Shown: positions 7,824-17,284, counted from the stretch's first letter. The stretch: DNA of 64,000 nt from JANMEB01 sp041745295 (GCA_041745295.1 JBGTJE010000060.1:1-64000), one strand, 5' to 3'. The notes: generated by a model from the sequence alone, not told the origin. A program made the numbers and translations.

Positions 7824-8549
7824 GTCGGCGGCTCTGGCTTGGTAATTCTCGAGTAACCGGCGGATGCAACGAGGCGGGAAGGACCGTGCGGCTCGCCGCT
7901 GGATGTTATCACGGACCACGAGGCCGACTGTGCATGATCACCCAAGCAAGCACCATCGAACCGACTAACGCTGCGCCGCCCGCAAGTTCAATGAGTCCAA
8001 AATCCCAAGCCATAAGAAACCCTAATCTTGCCTTTTCGTTCGCTGGCAGTTTGCGGCGAGAAAACCAAAACGGCCGGCAGTCGCTCGAATCACTTACCCA
8101 CTTTTGAGCCCGCTAGCCGGCGATATTTTCATTGACTGATGGAATAAAGTCAAACCGCAAGAGGGTAGGTTTTGTCTTACCGCTAAGTCGGTAAAACTCC
8201 CGGCTGCCGCATGGGCAAACCACTACTTGTCGCGGTACTCACCGCGTGAAACGCCAACCGGGGGCGGCCGCCGAATGCTGCCCGACACGATGAAAACAAC
8301 CGGAATCAGGGGCGCTTTGAGCATGGCGGTAATCTATCAATCCCTTCGTTCCGCGAATCGGCGTGTTTTTTGCGGCAAATACGAATCCCTGACCTACGTT
8401 TTCACAGTGGGTGATTTATTGAAATCCAACCAACGCGGCTTTCGGTCAAAAGTTTGGAGACAAGATGAGATACAGCTGGCTCGCAATCTTGTGCCTTTTA
8501 TTCATCCCGATTGGATAATCGGCTGCCCGCATCGACCGTCGCCAACTCT
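7824..8549. other. gene-poor interval
   Basis: Apart from the small minus-strand ORF at 7909-8013, no gene is convincing. A weak hairpin (TTACCG/CGGTAA) lies near 8178-8193. A 17-codon ORF at 8465 reads like a signal peptide that ends at once and is probably a gene remnant. Confidence 0.4.
7909..8013 (-). CDS. 34-aa hydrophobic microprotein
   Basis: ATG at 8013 encodes MAWDFGLIELAGGAALVGSM followed by VLAWVIMHSRPRG and TGA at 7909. One transmembrane helix is followed by a short basic tail. The segment LIELAGGAALVG parallels LLEIAGGASLIG in the plus-strand protein at 10750-10959, which suggests a real family of tiny membrane proteins. No strong Shine-Dalgarno is present. Confidence 0.45.
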   Translation of the reverse strand: MAWDFGLIELAGGAALVGSMVLAWVIMHSRPRGP

Positions 8550-8699
8550 GCGAGCTTGAAAGATGGACCTCCTTGGTTCAGGAGCGCGGCCCGTCAGTCC
8601 GTTTTCGGCGTAAAGCATTGCAAGGTCGAGCCTGCCGTCGCCGTTGAAGTCGTTCGCGGTGAGGCTGGTGGCTTTCCGCAAATGAATTTCTGGGGGTCC
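8550..8699 (-). pseudogene. FG-GAP/VCBS repeat fragment
   Basis: On the minus strand a frame reads ATSLTANDFNGDGRLDLAML, a clear FG-GAP/VCBS motif with its calcium-loop (DFNGDGRLD). No start, signal or further repeats are visible, and the fragment ends within the 3' end of the desaturase gene. It is probably the remains of a large exported repeat protein. Confidence 0.5.
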
Positions 8700-8700
8700 G

Positions 8701-9756
8701 TCAACCTTCCACGTTTCCCGCTTCGACTTTGCAACGACGAAAGAACTTTTGGGCCACGGACCACCAACCGGGGTGCTCTAGCGAGTGGTAAGTCGAGTCG
8801 GAAGGGAGATGGCGGGACAGATAGCGGTGCGCAGATGAAAGATTATGGTACGGCAATGTTGGAAAGAGGTGATGCAATGCGTGATAGCGGATTGCAAATG
8901 GAAAGAAGAGCCACGTCAAGAAGTCGCGCTGCGTGTAATTACACGAATCCTGCATGTGGGCATCCATGTCGAGCTGCTGGCCATCGCTATGGAGCTGGTG
9001 ATCGGCCAAAAGGCGCATCTGATTAAGAGCCAGCGTTGCTACCGCCAATAGGTACAACTGTGGCACACGGGACCAAGAGGTCATGCCGAGCAACACGGCC
9101 ACTGGAATCATAGTTGCTCGTATCCAACAGAGGAGTTCTACGGAGGTAATCGCCCAGCGATCGAACGAATTCAATTTTCGCTCGTATCGCCAATTCATCG
9201 TGAGGGACGAACCTCGTCGCAAAACGAATTCCCGTAGCCTTGGATGTAGAAAACTCAAAGGGGACAAGAGGAATCGCAAAAAAACTGCCAATGGAAACAG
9301 CAAGATTTTGCAACTGTACCAGAGCATGCTTCGCCAGGTTCCGGGGCAGCAGACATTGGCGACGTACTCTGGATCCTGCGGCGTACCATAAAGGCGATGC
9401 GAATGATGGTCGCGGTGATGTCGGGTGAAAAATGGAGAGGGCGAGAGCGTCATGACTCCCACGATCAAATTCCAAGCCACTTTGAACCCGCGCATTTCGG
9501 CATGTTGCAGGTGGGCTACCTCATGCACGAGAGACCCTAAGCGATAAAGCCAAAACACCGCCAGTGGAAATGAAATTATTTGCATCCACGAGAAAAGCGG
9601 CGCCATTAAATAAACGGCTGACGCGATGTAGGCGAATGCGGCGCTTGTGAGAAAGTCGAACCAATATCGGAACGGTCTTACCTGGAAGAAATTCTCATCC
9701 GACTTCAGAAGCGCGCGACGGGCACCACTGATCCATCCACTCTGGCCATTTGTCAT
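8701..9756 (-). CDS. membrane fatty acid desaturase
   Basis: The product is about 351 aa from ATG 9756 (an extension to 9876 adds unlikely sequence). Three histidine boxes mark a di-iron membrane desaturase: HEVAH, HHRDHH and HALHH, with transmembrane pairs between them (about AAFAYIASAVYLMAPLF and IISFPLAVFWLYRLG). The reaction is expected to be O2-dependent desaturation or hydroxylation of an acyl or carotenoid-like lipid in the inner membrane. Length fits the family. The gene is monocistronic and convergent with nothing obvious. Confidence 0.85.
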   Translation of the reverse strand: MTNGQSGWISGARRALLKSDENFFQVRPFRYWFDFLTSAAFAYIASAVYLMAPLFSWMQIISFPLAVFWLYRLGSLVHEVAHLQHAEMRGFKVAWNLIVGVMTLSPSPFFTRHHRDHHSHRLYGTPQDPEYVANVCCPGTWRSMLWYSCKILLFPLAVFLRFLLSPLSFLHPRLREFVLRRGSSLTMNWRYERKLNSFDRWAITSVELLCWIRATMIPVAVLLGMTSWSRVPQLYLLAVATLALNQMRLLADHQLHSDGQQLDMDAHMQDSCNYTQRDFLTWLFFPFAIRYHALHHLFPTLPYHNLSSAHRYLSRHLPSDSTYHSLEHPGWWSVAQKFFRRCKVEAGNVEG

Positions 9757-10218
9757 CGCATTTTCTTTCGGTCCATCGATTCGGACCTGTTTCCCTTGGC
9801 TGCTTTCCACAGGCCACTCGAACGCGGTCTGTGGAAAGGCGCACCCTCTGGCGCATATTGTACGCAATTTTTTCAAAAAGGCAGGCGGGGAGCGTCAATG
9901 CCTTGTCCACCCCCACGCTAGCCATGCTTCCTTGGCGGGTGCCCGAATAACACGAGGACAAATATCGCGGTGCCGATCGCCCGTCCGGCGAGTCCTCGCC
10001 CAAATGGCCATGGCGGATCGCTTATTTTGTTTCCATCGCTAGTCAAAATCCGGAGTGGCTCAAATGGTCGACCTACAACATGAGAATCCTGCTTGCAAAT
10101 TCATGCACTTGAATCATGATTTTCGATCAACGACAATCGAATAACGTCAAACGTAATGGGCATGGGAGCCATTGTGGGAAAACCGCCGACGTATGTATTT
10201 CCGTAACAAGAGAAAAAA
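9757..10218. other. intergenic interval with one doubtful microprotein
   Basis: On the minus strand, 10046-9918 could encode 42 residues from TTG with a helix LAGRAIGTAIFVLVLFG and a basic end. There is no Shine-Dalgarno, so it is not called as a gene. Nothing else was seen. Confidence 0.3.
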
Positions 10219-10602
10219 ATGGACAACTCGTTAGACCACATTATTGCCACCCAAAACGGCGACATATTAATTCTCGAAATCATCGCATCGGACTTGAACG
10301 ATTTCGATCTGGCCCACGCGACGGCTAATGAAATCGAAAAATCCATTTCGAACTGGCACACCAACAAAGTCATTCTTAGCTTGAAAAGTGTCGTTTTCGT
10401 GACCAGCGTTGGATTGATCTTGTTTGCTCGACTCATCACCTACGTCAAACAGTCCGGTGCCCAACTGGTGCTTTGTGATGCAGCCGAAAGGATCGCAAAG
10501 GTATTAAAAATCAGCCGGATGGTCAAAACTGAAATGGGACCAATCGATCAAAGACTACTGCTAAAGACGGATCGGGATGCGGCATTATCGGAACTCGCGT
10601 GA
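10219..10602 (+). CDS. STAS-domain protein (anti-anti-sigma factor type)
   Basis: The 127-aa product is a single STAS domain: GDILILEIIASDLNDF, a central VILSLKSVVFVTSVGLILFA and QLVLCDAAERIAKVLKISRM. The serine in VTSVG sits where SpoIIAA-like proteins are phosphorylated. The expected role is to bind and sequester an anti-sigma kinase when unphosphorylated. No kinase or phosphatase partner lies nearby in this window. It would act in the cytoplasm. Confidence 0.85.
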   Translation: MDNSLDHIIATQNGDILILEIIASDLNDFDLAHATANEIEKSISNWHTNKVILSLKSVVFVTSVGLILFARLITYVKQSGAQLVLCDAAERIAKVLKISRMVKTEMGPIDQRLLLKTDRDAALSELA

Positions 10603-10749
10603 GACGCAAGGACCGTATTTTCGCGGTGCGGCAATCGCGATTCCCAATCATCGCGGCCGAAAAGGGACGATGGCCATTGCCCCGGCGTTGCTTGAGCAAA
10701 AAAAGACAACTGCCCCACCCAAGCGGGGAATTGCAAGCTATGTTTGAAT

Positions 10750-10959
10750 ATGATCATTCGACTCCTAGAAATCGCTGGCGGCGCTTCGTTGATCGGTGCA
10801 ACAGTCATTGCGTTTATGTACGTCAAACTTGAGGCCGCCAAGAGAAAACGGCAAAGCGCTTCGAAGTTCCAACAAGAATTCACTGGGGCAAAAAGCCCGA
10901 GCCACGCAGCGGTTAATTCGCTTGCGATACTTTACGGCGTTCCGCGCCGCAAGAAATGA
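10750..10959 (+). CDS. small membrane protein with basic tail (69 aa)
   Basis: From ATG 10750 the product has one transmembrane segment (LLEIAGGASLIGATVIAFMY) and a lysine/arginine-rich cytoplasmic tail ending PRRKK. TTG 10744 is an alternative start. It shares the E-x-AGGAxLxG helix with the microprotein at 7909-8013. The stop overlaps an ATG at 10956. No family is recognised. Confidence 0.5.
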   Translation: MIIRLLEIAGGASLIGATVIAFMYVKLEAAKRKRQSASKFQQEFTGAKSPSHAAVNSLAILYGVPRRKK

Positions 10960-11348
10960 AAACGGCAGCCGTAGTTGCGAACCGGACTAGCATTTCAATC
11001 GATTATTCCCTCGACCTGATCCGCGACATTCCTCGCGGCGAAAGCGATCAGCTTTATCTCAAGCTAATCGTGAATGGATACCGTGTTGGCCATGCTTGGA
11101 TTCAACAGCTATCAAGAAATCCGTATTCTCGCTGGCTTCATTATAAAAGCCCTGCTTGCATCGCGACGTATTCGAGGATGACCGGCTTGGCCAGAGCCCC
11201 AAACCAAAACGGAAATCGGGGGCTCGCGCATCCAATAAAAGGATGGCGACAAAATCCGCCGTCACGAAGTCATCCCGCAAGCGCCCCGCGTCCAAAAAGA
11301 AGTCCGCGAAGCGCAAGAAATGACCTTCTAACTCCGGCGATTTGGTAA
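10956..11348 (+). CDS. doubtful ORF overlapping the preceding gene
   Basis: The ORF starts in an ATGA overlap. Its first 65 residues look protein-like (for example LYLKLIVNGYRVGHAWI), but no family is recognised. The second half is antagonised by a better frame (11156-11323) encoding a lysine tail, so at most the N-terminal part is real. Confidence 0.2.
   Translation: MKTAAVVANRTSISIDYSLDLIRDIPRGESDQLYLKLIVNGYRVGHAWIQQLSRNPYSRWLHYKSPACIATYSRMTGLARAPNQNGNRGLAHPIKGWRQNPPSRSHPASAPRPKRSPRSARNDLLTPAIW
11156..11323 (+). pseudogene. lysine-rich tail fragment related to the 21717-22025 protein
   Basis: The frame reads KPKRKSGARASNKRM and ends RPASKKKSAKRKK with TGA at 11321. The protein at 21717-22025 has PKAKRKSAVRTSRKAM and ends RSATKKKSAKRKK. 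The glycine-zipper N-terminus of that protein is missing here. ATG 11243 with AAAAGG upstream could still start a 26-residue basic peptide. Confidence 0.5.
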
Positions 11349-11363
11349 TGTGTTTGTTTTGTC

Positions 11364-11383
11364 GAACGGAATGAATTCCGTTC
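11364..11383. promoter_or_regulatory. perfect 9-bp inverted repeat
   Basis: GAACGGAAT-GA-ATTCCGTTC is a 9+9 palindrome with a 2-nt centre. It is about 125 nt upstream of the DUF1697 start. The short centre favours a protein-binding site over an RNA hairpin. The factor is unknown. Confidence 0.35.
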
Positions 11384-11506
11384 TACGATGTGGGATACTT
11401 CGTGGAAATGCCGCGGCAGGAAGCAGAACGTGCCGAACAAATTCTCGCCGAGAACAAGTTTGCGAAGTACATCGTCCAACGATGATGGATGTTCAGGAGG
11501 AGACGC

Positions 11507-12037
11507 GTGGCGCTCGTGGTTCTTCTGAGAGGGGTCAACGTCGGCGGTCACAAGACTTTCCGACCTTCCACGCTCGCCGAACAACTGAAGCACCTGGATG
11601 CCGTCAACATCGGCGCGGCGGGCACCTTTGTGATCCGGCGGCCAGTCTCGCGGACGCAACTCCGCGCCGAACTGGCACGCAGGCTTCCCTTTAATGCCGA
11701 AATGATGATCTGCGAAGGCCGCGAGATTGTCAGGCTGATGACTCAGAATCATTTCGCGGGTCAGCCCGTTCAAGCCGACATCGTCCGCATCGTAAGCGTT
11801 CTGTCCAAACGCCCCCGCTCGGCGCCGTCGACGCCGATGAGCTTTCCTGCCAGTGGCAAGTGGAAGCTAAAAATCCTCGCGAGGGACAACCGTTTCGTGT
11901 TCGGCATGTACCGTCGCCACATGAAGGCCATCGGCTACCTCGGCACGATCGACCGGCTCTTTAATGTCCCCGTCACCACGCGCAACTGGAATACCATCTC
12001 CGCAATCGCCAGCGTGTTACGTAACGATGACGGCTAG
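11507..12037 (+). CDS. DUF1697 family protein
   Basis: The product is about 176 aa, starting at GTG 11507 with GGAGGAGA just upstream. The opening VALVVLLRGVNVGGHKTFRP, the NIGAAGTFVIRR segment and the closing NWNT are diagnostic of DUF1697. The function is unknown. It is followed after 8 nt by a decayed carbamoyltransferase gene. Confidence 0.85.
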   Translation: MALVVLLRGVNVGGHKTFRPSTLAEQLKHLDAVNIGAAGTFVIRRPVSRTQLRAELARRLPFNAEMMICEGREIVRLMTQNHFAGQPVQADIVRIVSVLSKRPRSAPSTPMSFPASGKWKLKILARDNRFVFGMYRRHMKAIGYLGTIDRLFNVPVTTRNWNTISAIASVLRNDDG

Positions 12038-12045
12038 AAAAGGCG

Positions 12046-12959
12046 GTATTGCACGCGGCGCTCGATTTTCCCCGACCGCGACATCGTCGCTGCGGTCCAG
12101 CGCGTTGTCGAGGAGACCGTGTTCGAGATACTGAACGCGCTGAACCGGCGAGAAGAAACTGGTATTGTCCGGCGGCTGCTTCATGAACTCGGTGCTGAAC
12201 GGGAAGATCCACACTCGCACCCCCTATTCCGATATCTACATCGGAGGCAGCCCCGACGACAGCGGCATCTGCATCGGCAGCGCGCTTTTCGGCCTCAACT
12301 ACATGCTCGGGCAGCAGAGCGCGCCGCGGCACCTGAAGCACAACTACTTTGGGCGAAGCTACTCCGACGACGAGGTATGGGCCGAGCTGAATCGGCGCAA
12401 GCTGCGCTTCAGCGAACTCGAAAAGGTGCCGGCGACCGTGGCCCGGATACTGCGCGATCGCAAGATCGTCGGCTTCTACCAGGGAAAGAGCGAGTTCGGT
12501 CAGCGGGTGCTGGGAAACCGCAGTATCCTGGCAGATCCGTCGGTTCCGGAAATCAAGGATCTCGTCAATGCGACGGTCAAGTAAAGAGAGTCCTTCCGGC
12601 CGTTTGCCCCGGCCGTGATCGCCGAGCGCCAGAGCGACGTATTCGAGGCGGACAAATCGCAAACTTCCTACTTCATGGAGCGGGTCTTTCCATTCCGACC
12701 GAAGTGGAAAGAGATGGTGCCCGCTGTTGTCCACTTCGATGGCTCCGGTCGCGTGCAGACGGTGACCAGAGAGCTCAATCCCGTTTATTACGATGTGTTG
12801 GTGGAGTTCGAGAAACTCTCCTCAGTGCCTCTGGTACTCAATACCTCGCTGAACATCAACGGCATGCCCCTGGTGGAAACCCCGGGTGATGCCCTGGACT
12901 GTTTCTATCAGTCTGGTCTCGATGCACTCGTCCTCAATCACTACCGCGTGGAGAAGTAA
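12046..12959 (+). pseudogene. carbamoyltransferase (NodU/CmcH family) remnant
   Basis: Only the C-terminal part survives. RDIVAAVQRVVEET is in one frame, then a shift near 12150 leads to KLVLSGGCFMNSVLNGKI and YIGGSPDDSGICIGSA. An in-frame TAA at 12582-12584 interrupts VK-RESFRPFAPAV, where the family has an aromatic residue. The frame then continues to NTSLNINGMPLVETPGDALD and ends HYRVEK. The whole N-terminal kinase-like half is missing. The family transfers carbamoyl from carbamoyl phosphate to sugars or antibiotics. The truncation, frameshift and stop together indicate a dead gene. Confidence 0.85.
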
Positions 12960-12964
12960 CGCCG

Positions 12965-13744
12965 ATGGCAGATCGCACCGACAATACTCGCACCATGTAC
13001 AGCGAGTACCGGTTCGGGACGTTCAGTTACGGAGATAAGCGCGAAGCTTACGAATCGCTCCTGTTCGAACTCCTTCCCAAGGCCAAGCCCGATTCGATAT
13101 TGTTCGACGTGGGCTGCGGCAGCGGCTACTGGTTGGATGTGTATGTGCGCCTGGGCATCCGCAAGGATTGCATAAATTGCATCGATCTTGCGCCGGCAAA
13201 CGTCGAGGCAGCTCGCGCGCGAGGATTCAACGCGACGGTGGGAAACGTCATGGACTTGGTCAACATCCCGGACAAAGTTTCCGACCTGACCGTGTCGATC
13301 GGCGTCATCCACTGCGCCCGCGATCCGTTCCGCGCATTCCGCGAGTTGGTGAGGATCACGAAGCCGGGCGGACTTATCTATCTCAACTTGTACAACAAGT
13401 ATCATCCCTACTACTACATTGTGCACCGCGCGACATTCCCCATTCGCTTTCTCTACTGGAACTGGAATCGGAAAGTCGCCGACGTAGCGTATTGGTGCGC
13501 CAAGCCCGTGTTCCAGCCGCTGACCTATCTGGCGTTGGGTGAGTTTCTCGACGACAAGACCGGCAAGACGATGTTCATGGATCAGGTCATCACGCCGATC
13601 GCGCACTTGTATTCGAAGTCGATGTTCAATTCTTACGCGGCCCGCTGCGGATGCACGGTGCAAGCATTTCGCTATAATCGGTACAAGTTGATGTTGGCTG
13701 CGGTCATACGAGTCAACGAAGACGCATCTGGCCGGTCACAATAA
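12965..13744 (+). CDS. class I SAM-dependent methyltransferase
   Basis: The 259-aa product has motif I FDVGCGSGYWLDVYVR, an acidic residue after strand 2 (INCIDLAP), and motif IV/post regions SIGVIHCARDPFRAFRE and ITKPGGLIYLNLYN. Length and layout fit small-molecule methyltransferases. It follows the carbamoyltransferase remnant by 5 nt, so the pair was probably once a modification operon for a sugar or natural product. The substrate is unknown. Confidence 0.85.
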   Translation: MADRTDNTRTMYSEYRFGTFSYGDKREAYESLLFELLPKAKPDSILFDVGCGSGYWLDVYVRLGIRKDCINCIDLAPANVEAARARGFNATVGNVMDLVNIPDKVSDLTVSIGVIHCARDPFRAFRELVRITKPGGLIYLNLYNKYHPYYYIVHRATFPIRFLYWNWNRKVADVAYWCAKPVFQPLTYLALGEFLDDKTGKTMFMDQVITPIAHLYSKSMFNSYAARCGCTVQAFRYNRYKLMLAAVIRVNEDASGRSQ

Positions 13745-13943
13745 ACCTTTCCGGTGAGAGGAAATGCACGGAGACCATCGAACAGGTGATTGTCTTCAAC
13801 CCTGGAGATTGTCTGCCAACTTCAATAAAAAAAAGGTGCATTCCGCGCTAGATGCATATAATTACTGACAGACAAATTACACTCACGTTTACACATCAAT
13901 TGCGACAACGCTTGAACCAAGTCGCAAATAAAGGAACCCGGAA

Positions 13944-15602
13944 ATGAAGATCCAGAAATCCCTACTGTGGCGAGGGCTCAACCTGGCGGCCGGGGCGGTC
14001 GTCGTCGGGCTCATGATTTCGTCGATTGCCTTAGCGCAACGCGGCGGAGGTGGAAAAGGCGGTGGTGGAGGCCGCGGAGGCGTGCAAGGGGGCAATAGTC
14101 GCATGGGAGGCAGCAGCATCTCACGCGGCGGAATGCAACGCAGCGGCGGCTCGTCGAACGTCAGGCAAGGGGGTGCGGGCATCACGGCTAATCGCGGTAG
14201 CGTCCCTTCGGCCAATTTCGGGAATCGCAGTTCCTCCAGCGGGGGGAACAGGGCAGTCAGCGGCGGCACGGTTAATCGCGGCAGCGCTCCCTCCTCCAAT
14301 CTCGGCAATCGCAATTTCTCCACCGCGGCGAACAGGGCTCAAAACGGCAGCGCTGTTACGGCTCGCCAGTCCGCTGGATTCAAAGGCACGAATCCCGGAT
14401 CGTCCAATTTCGTCCAAAAGAACTTTGGAAGCGCCACTCGTGAGAGCGGAAGTAACATCGTACAGCGCAGCGGAACCACTCGCATCCCGGTGAATTCTGC
14501 ACGCGGAAACTCCGACTTCGTGGGCCGCAACTTTGAGAATACTGGTGGAACCGACGGCAAGGGCAAAACGGGACAAGGCAACGCTAATTTCAGAGGTCAG
14601 CGATCCGTTGGCTTGAACAAAAATTACAACAGCAACAATTACGCTTACAACCACCGTGGTTCGACGAATGATTTCAAAAATAACTGGAATGGCGACCATG
14701 ATCACGACAACTGGAATGGCGACCACGATCACGACAACTGGAATGGAAACCACCACTATGGCTCGCACTATTACCACCAGCCCTTCTATGGCTACGGCAA
14801 TTATGGCTATTACCCGTACAGAAATAATTACTGGTACTGGCCGTTAATCTCTCTCGCCTGGCGATTTCCTTTTGGCGGTTATGGGCTGAACTATGGCTAC
14901 AGTGACTATGGGTATGGTGGCGGCGGGTATGGTGGCGGCGGGTATGGCGGCGGCGGGTATGGCGGCGGCGAGTACTACGACAACGCCTACAGCCCCAGCA
15001 CCATTTACTTTTCCGCGCCTCTCGCCGACACGACAGTGCCAGCCGTTGATCCTCCGACCGTCGCACCGGCTGACGACTCGACCAGCGTCGCCAATTTCGT
15101 CGGCCAAGGTGAGGCTGACTTCAAAGCCGCGAAATACGAAGAAGCGGCGCGAGCATTACGACACGCCTTGGTGGACGACCCGAACAACGGCGCATACATG
15201 TTGTTCCTCGGCCAGGCTCTCTTCGCCAGCGGACAGTACAACGAAGCCGCCGGCGCAACGCAGCAGGCCGCCCAAATGTTGCCGCAGGACAAATGGGGAA
15301 CGATAATCACAAACTATAAGGAGCTTTACCCCAATAGCGGCGACTACACCTCGCAGCTCCAAGCCCTCGAAAAGGCTCGCGACGAAAAACCGAACGACCC
15401 GGCGCTCCACTTCCTGCTTGGCTGGCATTACGGCTACCTGGGCTATCCCGAGCGAGCGGTCCCCGAACTGAACAAGACGCTGGATTTGGTTCCCTCAGAC
15501 CAAGTCGCCAAGAAAATGCGCGATGCATTGGCCGAGAAGCTTCCAAAATCGGAACTCCCGGCCCCACTTCCTGCGGAGAAGCCCGCGCCCGACCCCAAAT
15601 AA
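13944..15602 (+). CDS. exported glycine-rich protein with C-terminal TPR domain
   Basis: The 552-aa product starts MKIQKSLLWRGLNL with a signal peptide ending ALA-Q. Residues 33-215 are Gly/Ser/Asn-rich with repeated NRGS and SNFGNR-like units. Residues 235-280 repeat NWNGDHDHD three times and are His/Asp-rich, a possible metal-binding stretch. Residues 315-345 are GGGYGGGGY repeats. The last 170 residues are TPR-like (FKAAKYEEAARALRHALVDD, then GQYNEAAGA and PERAVPELNKTL). AAGGAA precedes the ATG. The function is unknown; a surface or periplasmic scaffold is plausible. Confidence 0.8.
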   Translation: MKIQKSLLWRGLNLAAGAVVVGLMISSIALAQRGGGGKGGGGGRGGVQGGNSRMGGSSISRGGMQRSGGSSNVRQGGAGITANRGSVPSANFGNRSSSSGGNRAVSGGTVNRGSAPSSNLGNRNFSTAANRAQNGSAVTARQSAGFKGTNPGSSNFVQKNFGSATRESGSNIVQRSGTTRIPVNSARGNSDFVGRNFENTGGTDGKGKTGQGNANFRGQRSVGLNKNYNSNNYAYNHRGSTNDFKNNWNGDHDHDNWNGDHDHDNWNGNHHYGSHYYHQPFYGYGNYGYYPYRNNYWYWPLISLAWRFPFGGYGLNYGYSDYGYGGGGYGGGGYGGGGYGGGEYYDNAYSPSTIYFSAPLADTTVPAVDPPTVAPADDSTSVANFVGQGEADFKAAKYEEAARALRHALVDDPNNGAYMLFLGQALFASGQYNEAAGATQQAAQMLPQDKWGTIITNYKELYPNSGDYTSQLQALEKARDEKPNDPALHFLLGWHYGYLGYPERAVPELNKTLDLVPSDQVAKKMRDALAEKLPKSELPAPLPAEKPAPDPK

Positions 15603-16049
15603 CCGAAAGCCTCACGCGCCTTTTGCGCGGGCAAATGTTGTCCCATGCAATCAGCATGTTTGCTAAGACGATGAATTCGGATTGAGAACGTCAACCGCCC
15701 GCGCGATGGGATTCCACTGATTCGCTCCGCGGTTCCAGTTGGCGCGAACAAAAGTCGGCGGACAATGAGGCGAAAAGCCAACCGCATTATAGCGGGCTTC
15801 CATTATTGGCTGGCAAGGTTTTTACCCACTTTTTCCGAACGCTCGGACAGCAGTCAAGAAAAAACGGCCTCGCCCCAAACCACGGATTGACGTAAATTCG
15901 TTGTGCCACTCTAACTCGGCGCAACAGGTTCCTTTGCAGTTCGGAACTCGGGCAGGCTCCATATAGCCATTTCATCGCAGGGCAGCCTCGGTCGTAACTG
16001 CGATGAAATCAACGTACCACATTCCACTTTCTCAGATGGATATTTCATC
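15603..16049. other. intergenic interval
   Basis: A short hairpin CGCGC-CTTTT-GCGCG lies 15 nt after the TPR gene (about 15618-15632) and could end transcription weakly; it lacks a T tract. Nothing else was seen. Confidence 0.4.
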
Positions 16050-17021
16050 GTGACGTTTGACCCACTGATGATCATCGCCTTTGGGCTCGGCGTGGGGATA
16101 TTGGTTGGCATGACCGGGATCGGCGGAGGGGCTTTGATGACTCCTTTGCTCATTTTGTTCGTCGGTACTCCACCGATAACCGCTGTGGGGACCGACTTGG
16201 CCTATGGCGCAGTTACCAAAACAGTGGGTGGCATCAAACACTGGCGGCAGAAAACGATTGATCTCACCCTTTCAGGCTGGATGGCGCTTGGATCCGTCCC
16301 GGCGGCAATCGGCGGCGTCTACGTCGTGGACTTCCTCCAGCGGGCGCTCGGCGGAGAGGCCTTCGAGACCGTCATGCTTTATTTCCTTGCCGCAGCAATC
16401 GGCTTTACCGGTGCCGTCACATTAGTACGCGCGATTTTTCTGAGGCAGCTCATTGCGCGCGAACGAGAAACAGTACCTATGCGAGCGAAGCACAAGGTCG
16501 CGGCCATCCTCCTTGGAGTCGCGGTGGGCTTTGTTCTAGGGATCACGTCAGCCGGCAGTGGTTCCTTAATCGCTCTGGGACTGATCATGATCTTCCGCCT
16601 CACCCCACATCGCGTGGTAGGTACGGACATCTTTCATGCCGCGATTTTGCTTTGGGCAGCCGCAATCGCCCATGTCGTGGCGGGAAACGTGGACTACACC
16701 CTCGCCGGAACTATCCTTATCGGTTCGGTGCCAGGGGTTTGGCTGGGGAGTCATATGTCGGTTCGGCTTCCCGCTGGCACGCTGCGAACCGTGCTTGGCG
16801 TCGTGCTCATCGGCGCGGCCATGGGGCTTGGCTCGAAGGCGGGGCTGCCGATCCCGCCGGCGGCGATTGCTGCGATTCCTGGCCTCCTCGCCGTGATCAT
16901 CCTCCGGAAACGTTTCCAAGACCGCGTACCCCGAGCGCAAGCGGATACGGAGGCAAAGGAGCCAGTTGCTAGACCGGCGAAGCCGATCGCAGTGCCCCCT
17001 CGCAAAAACGCCGACAATTGA
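16050..17021 (+). CDS. TauE/SafE family anion exporter
   Basis: The 323-aa product has about eight transmembrane helices in two homologous halves. Each half carries the family signature: GVGILVGMTGIGGGALMTPL near the start and FVLGITSAGSGSLIALGLIM in the middle. The C-terminus is a proline-rich cytoplasmic tail. Family members export sulfite, sulfoacetate or related organosulfur anions. GTG at 16050 is the only start that keeps the first helix near the N-terminus. Confidence 0.85.
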   Translation: MTFDPLMIIAFGLGVGILVGMTGIGGGALMTPLLILFVGTPPITAVGTDLAYGAVTKTVGGIKHWRQKTIDLTLSGWMALGSVPAAIGGVYVVDFLQRALGGEAFETVMLYFLAAAIGFTGAVTLVRAIFLRQLIARERETVPMRAKHKVAAILLGVAVGFVLGITSAGSGSLIALGLIMIFRLTPHRVVGTDIFHAAILLWAAAIAHVVAGNVDYTLAGTILIGSVPGVWLGSHMSVRLPAGTLRTVLGVVLIGAAMGLGSKAGLPIPPAAIAAIPGLLAVIILRKRFQDRVPRAQADTEAKEPVARPAKPIAVPPRKNADN

Positions 17022-17284
17022 ATGAATAAAGAGTCGAGCTTCATTCTATAGCCTTCGGAGCCAAGTGGTTCGACAAGTCGCTCGGCGGCGACTCGATAGC
17101 GACGGAGCGACCCAACCGTGTGTCACGGGCCAAGAACACCACGCCCCGGAATCCGCCTCAACACGCGGAAAACTCGCCGGTTCTTTTATGAGTACTGGTA
17201 CAATACTCGGGAATGGAGTCAACTCGTTTCAAGTTTCCCAAACCACGGAAATCGGCACCTTTCAATCCTCCGCGAGGTGAGTCC

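Noticed and set aside
8465..8518. 17-codon ORF reading MRYSWLAILCLLFIPIG
   Set aside because: It looks like a signal peptide that stops at once; too short and without a mature part, so at most a remnant.
8227..9026. Plus-strand ORFs opposite the desaturase gene
   Set aside because: They are antisense to a gene with clear histidine boxes and have no protein-like composition.
9918..10046. 42-codon minus-strand ORF with a hydrophobic helix
   Set aside because: It starts with TTG, lacks a Shine-Dalgarno and has no support beyond one helix.
11395..11485. Frame reading VGYFVEMPRQEAERAEQILA and KFAKYIVQR
   Set aside because: Composition looks coding, but only about 30 residues are open with no good start or known family.
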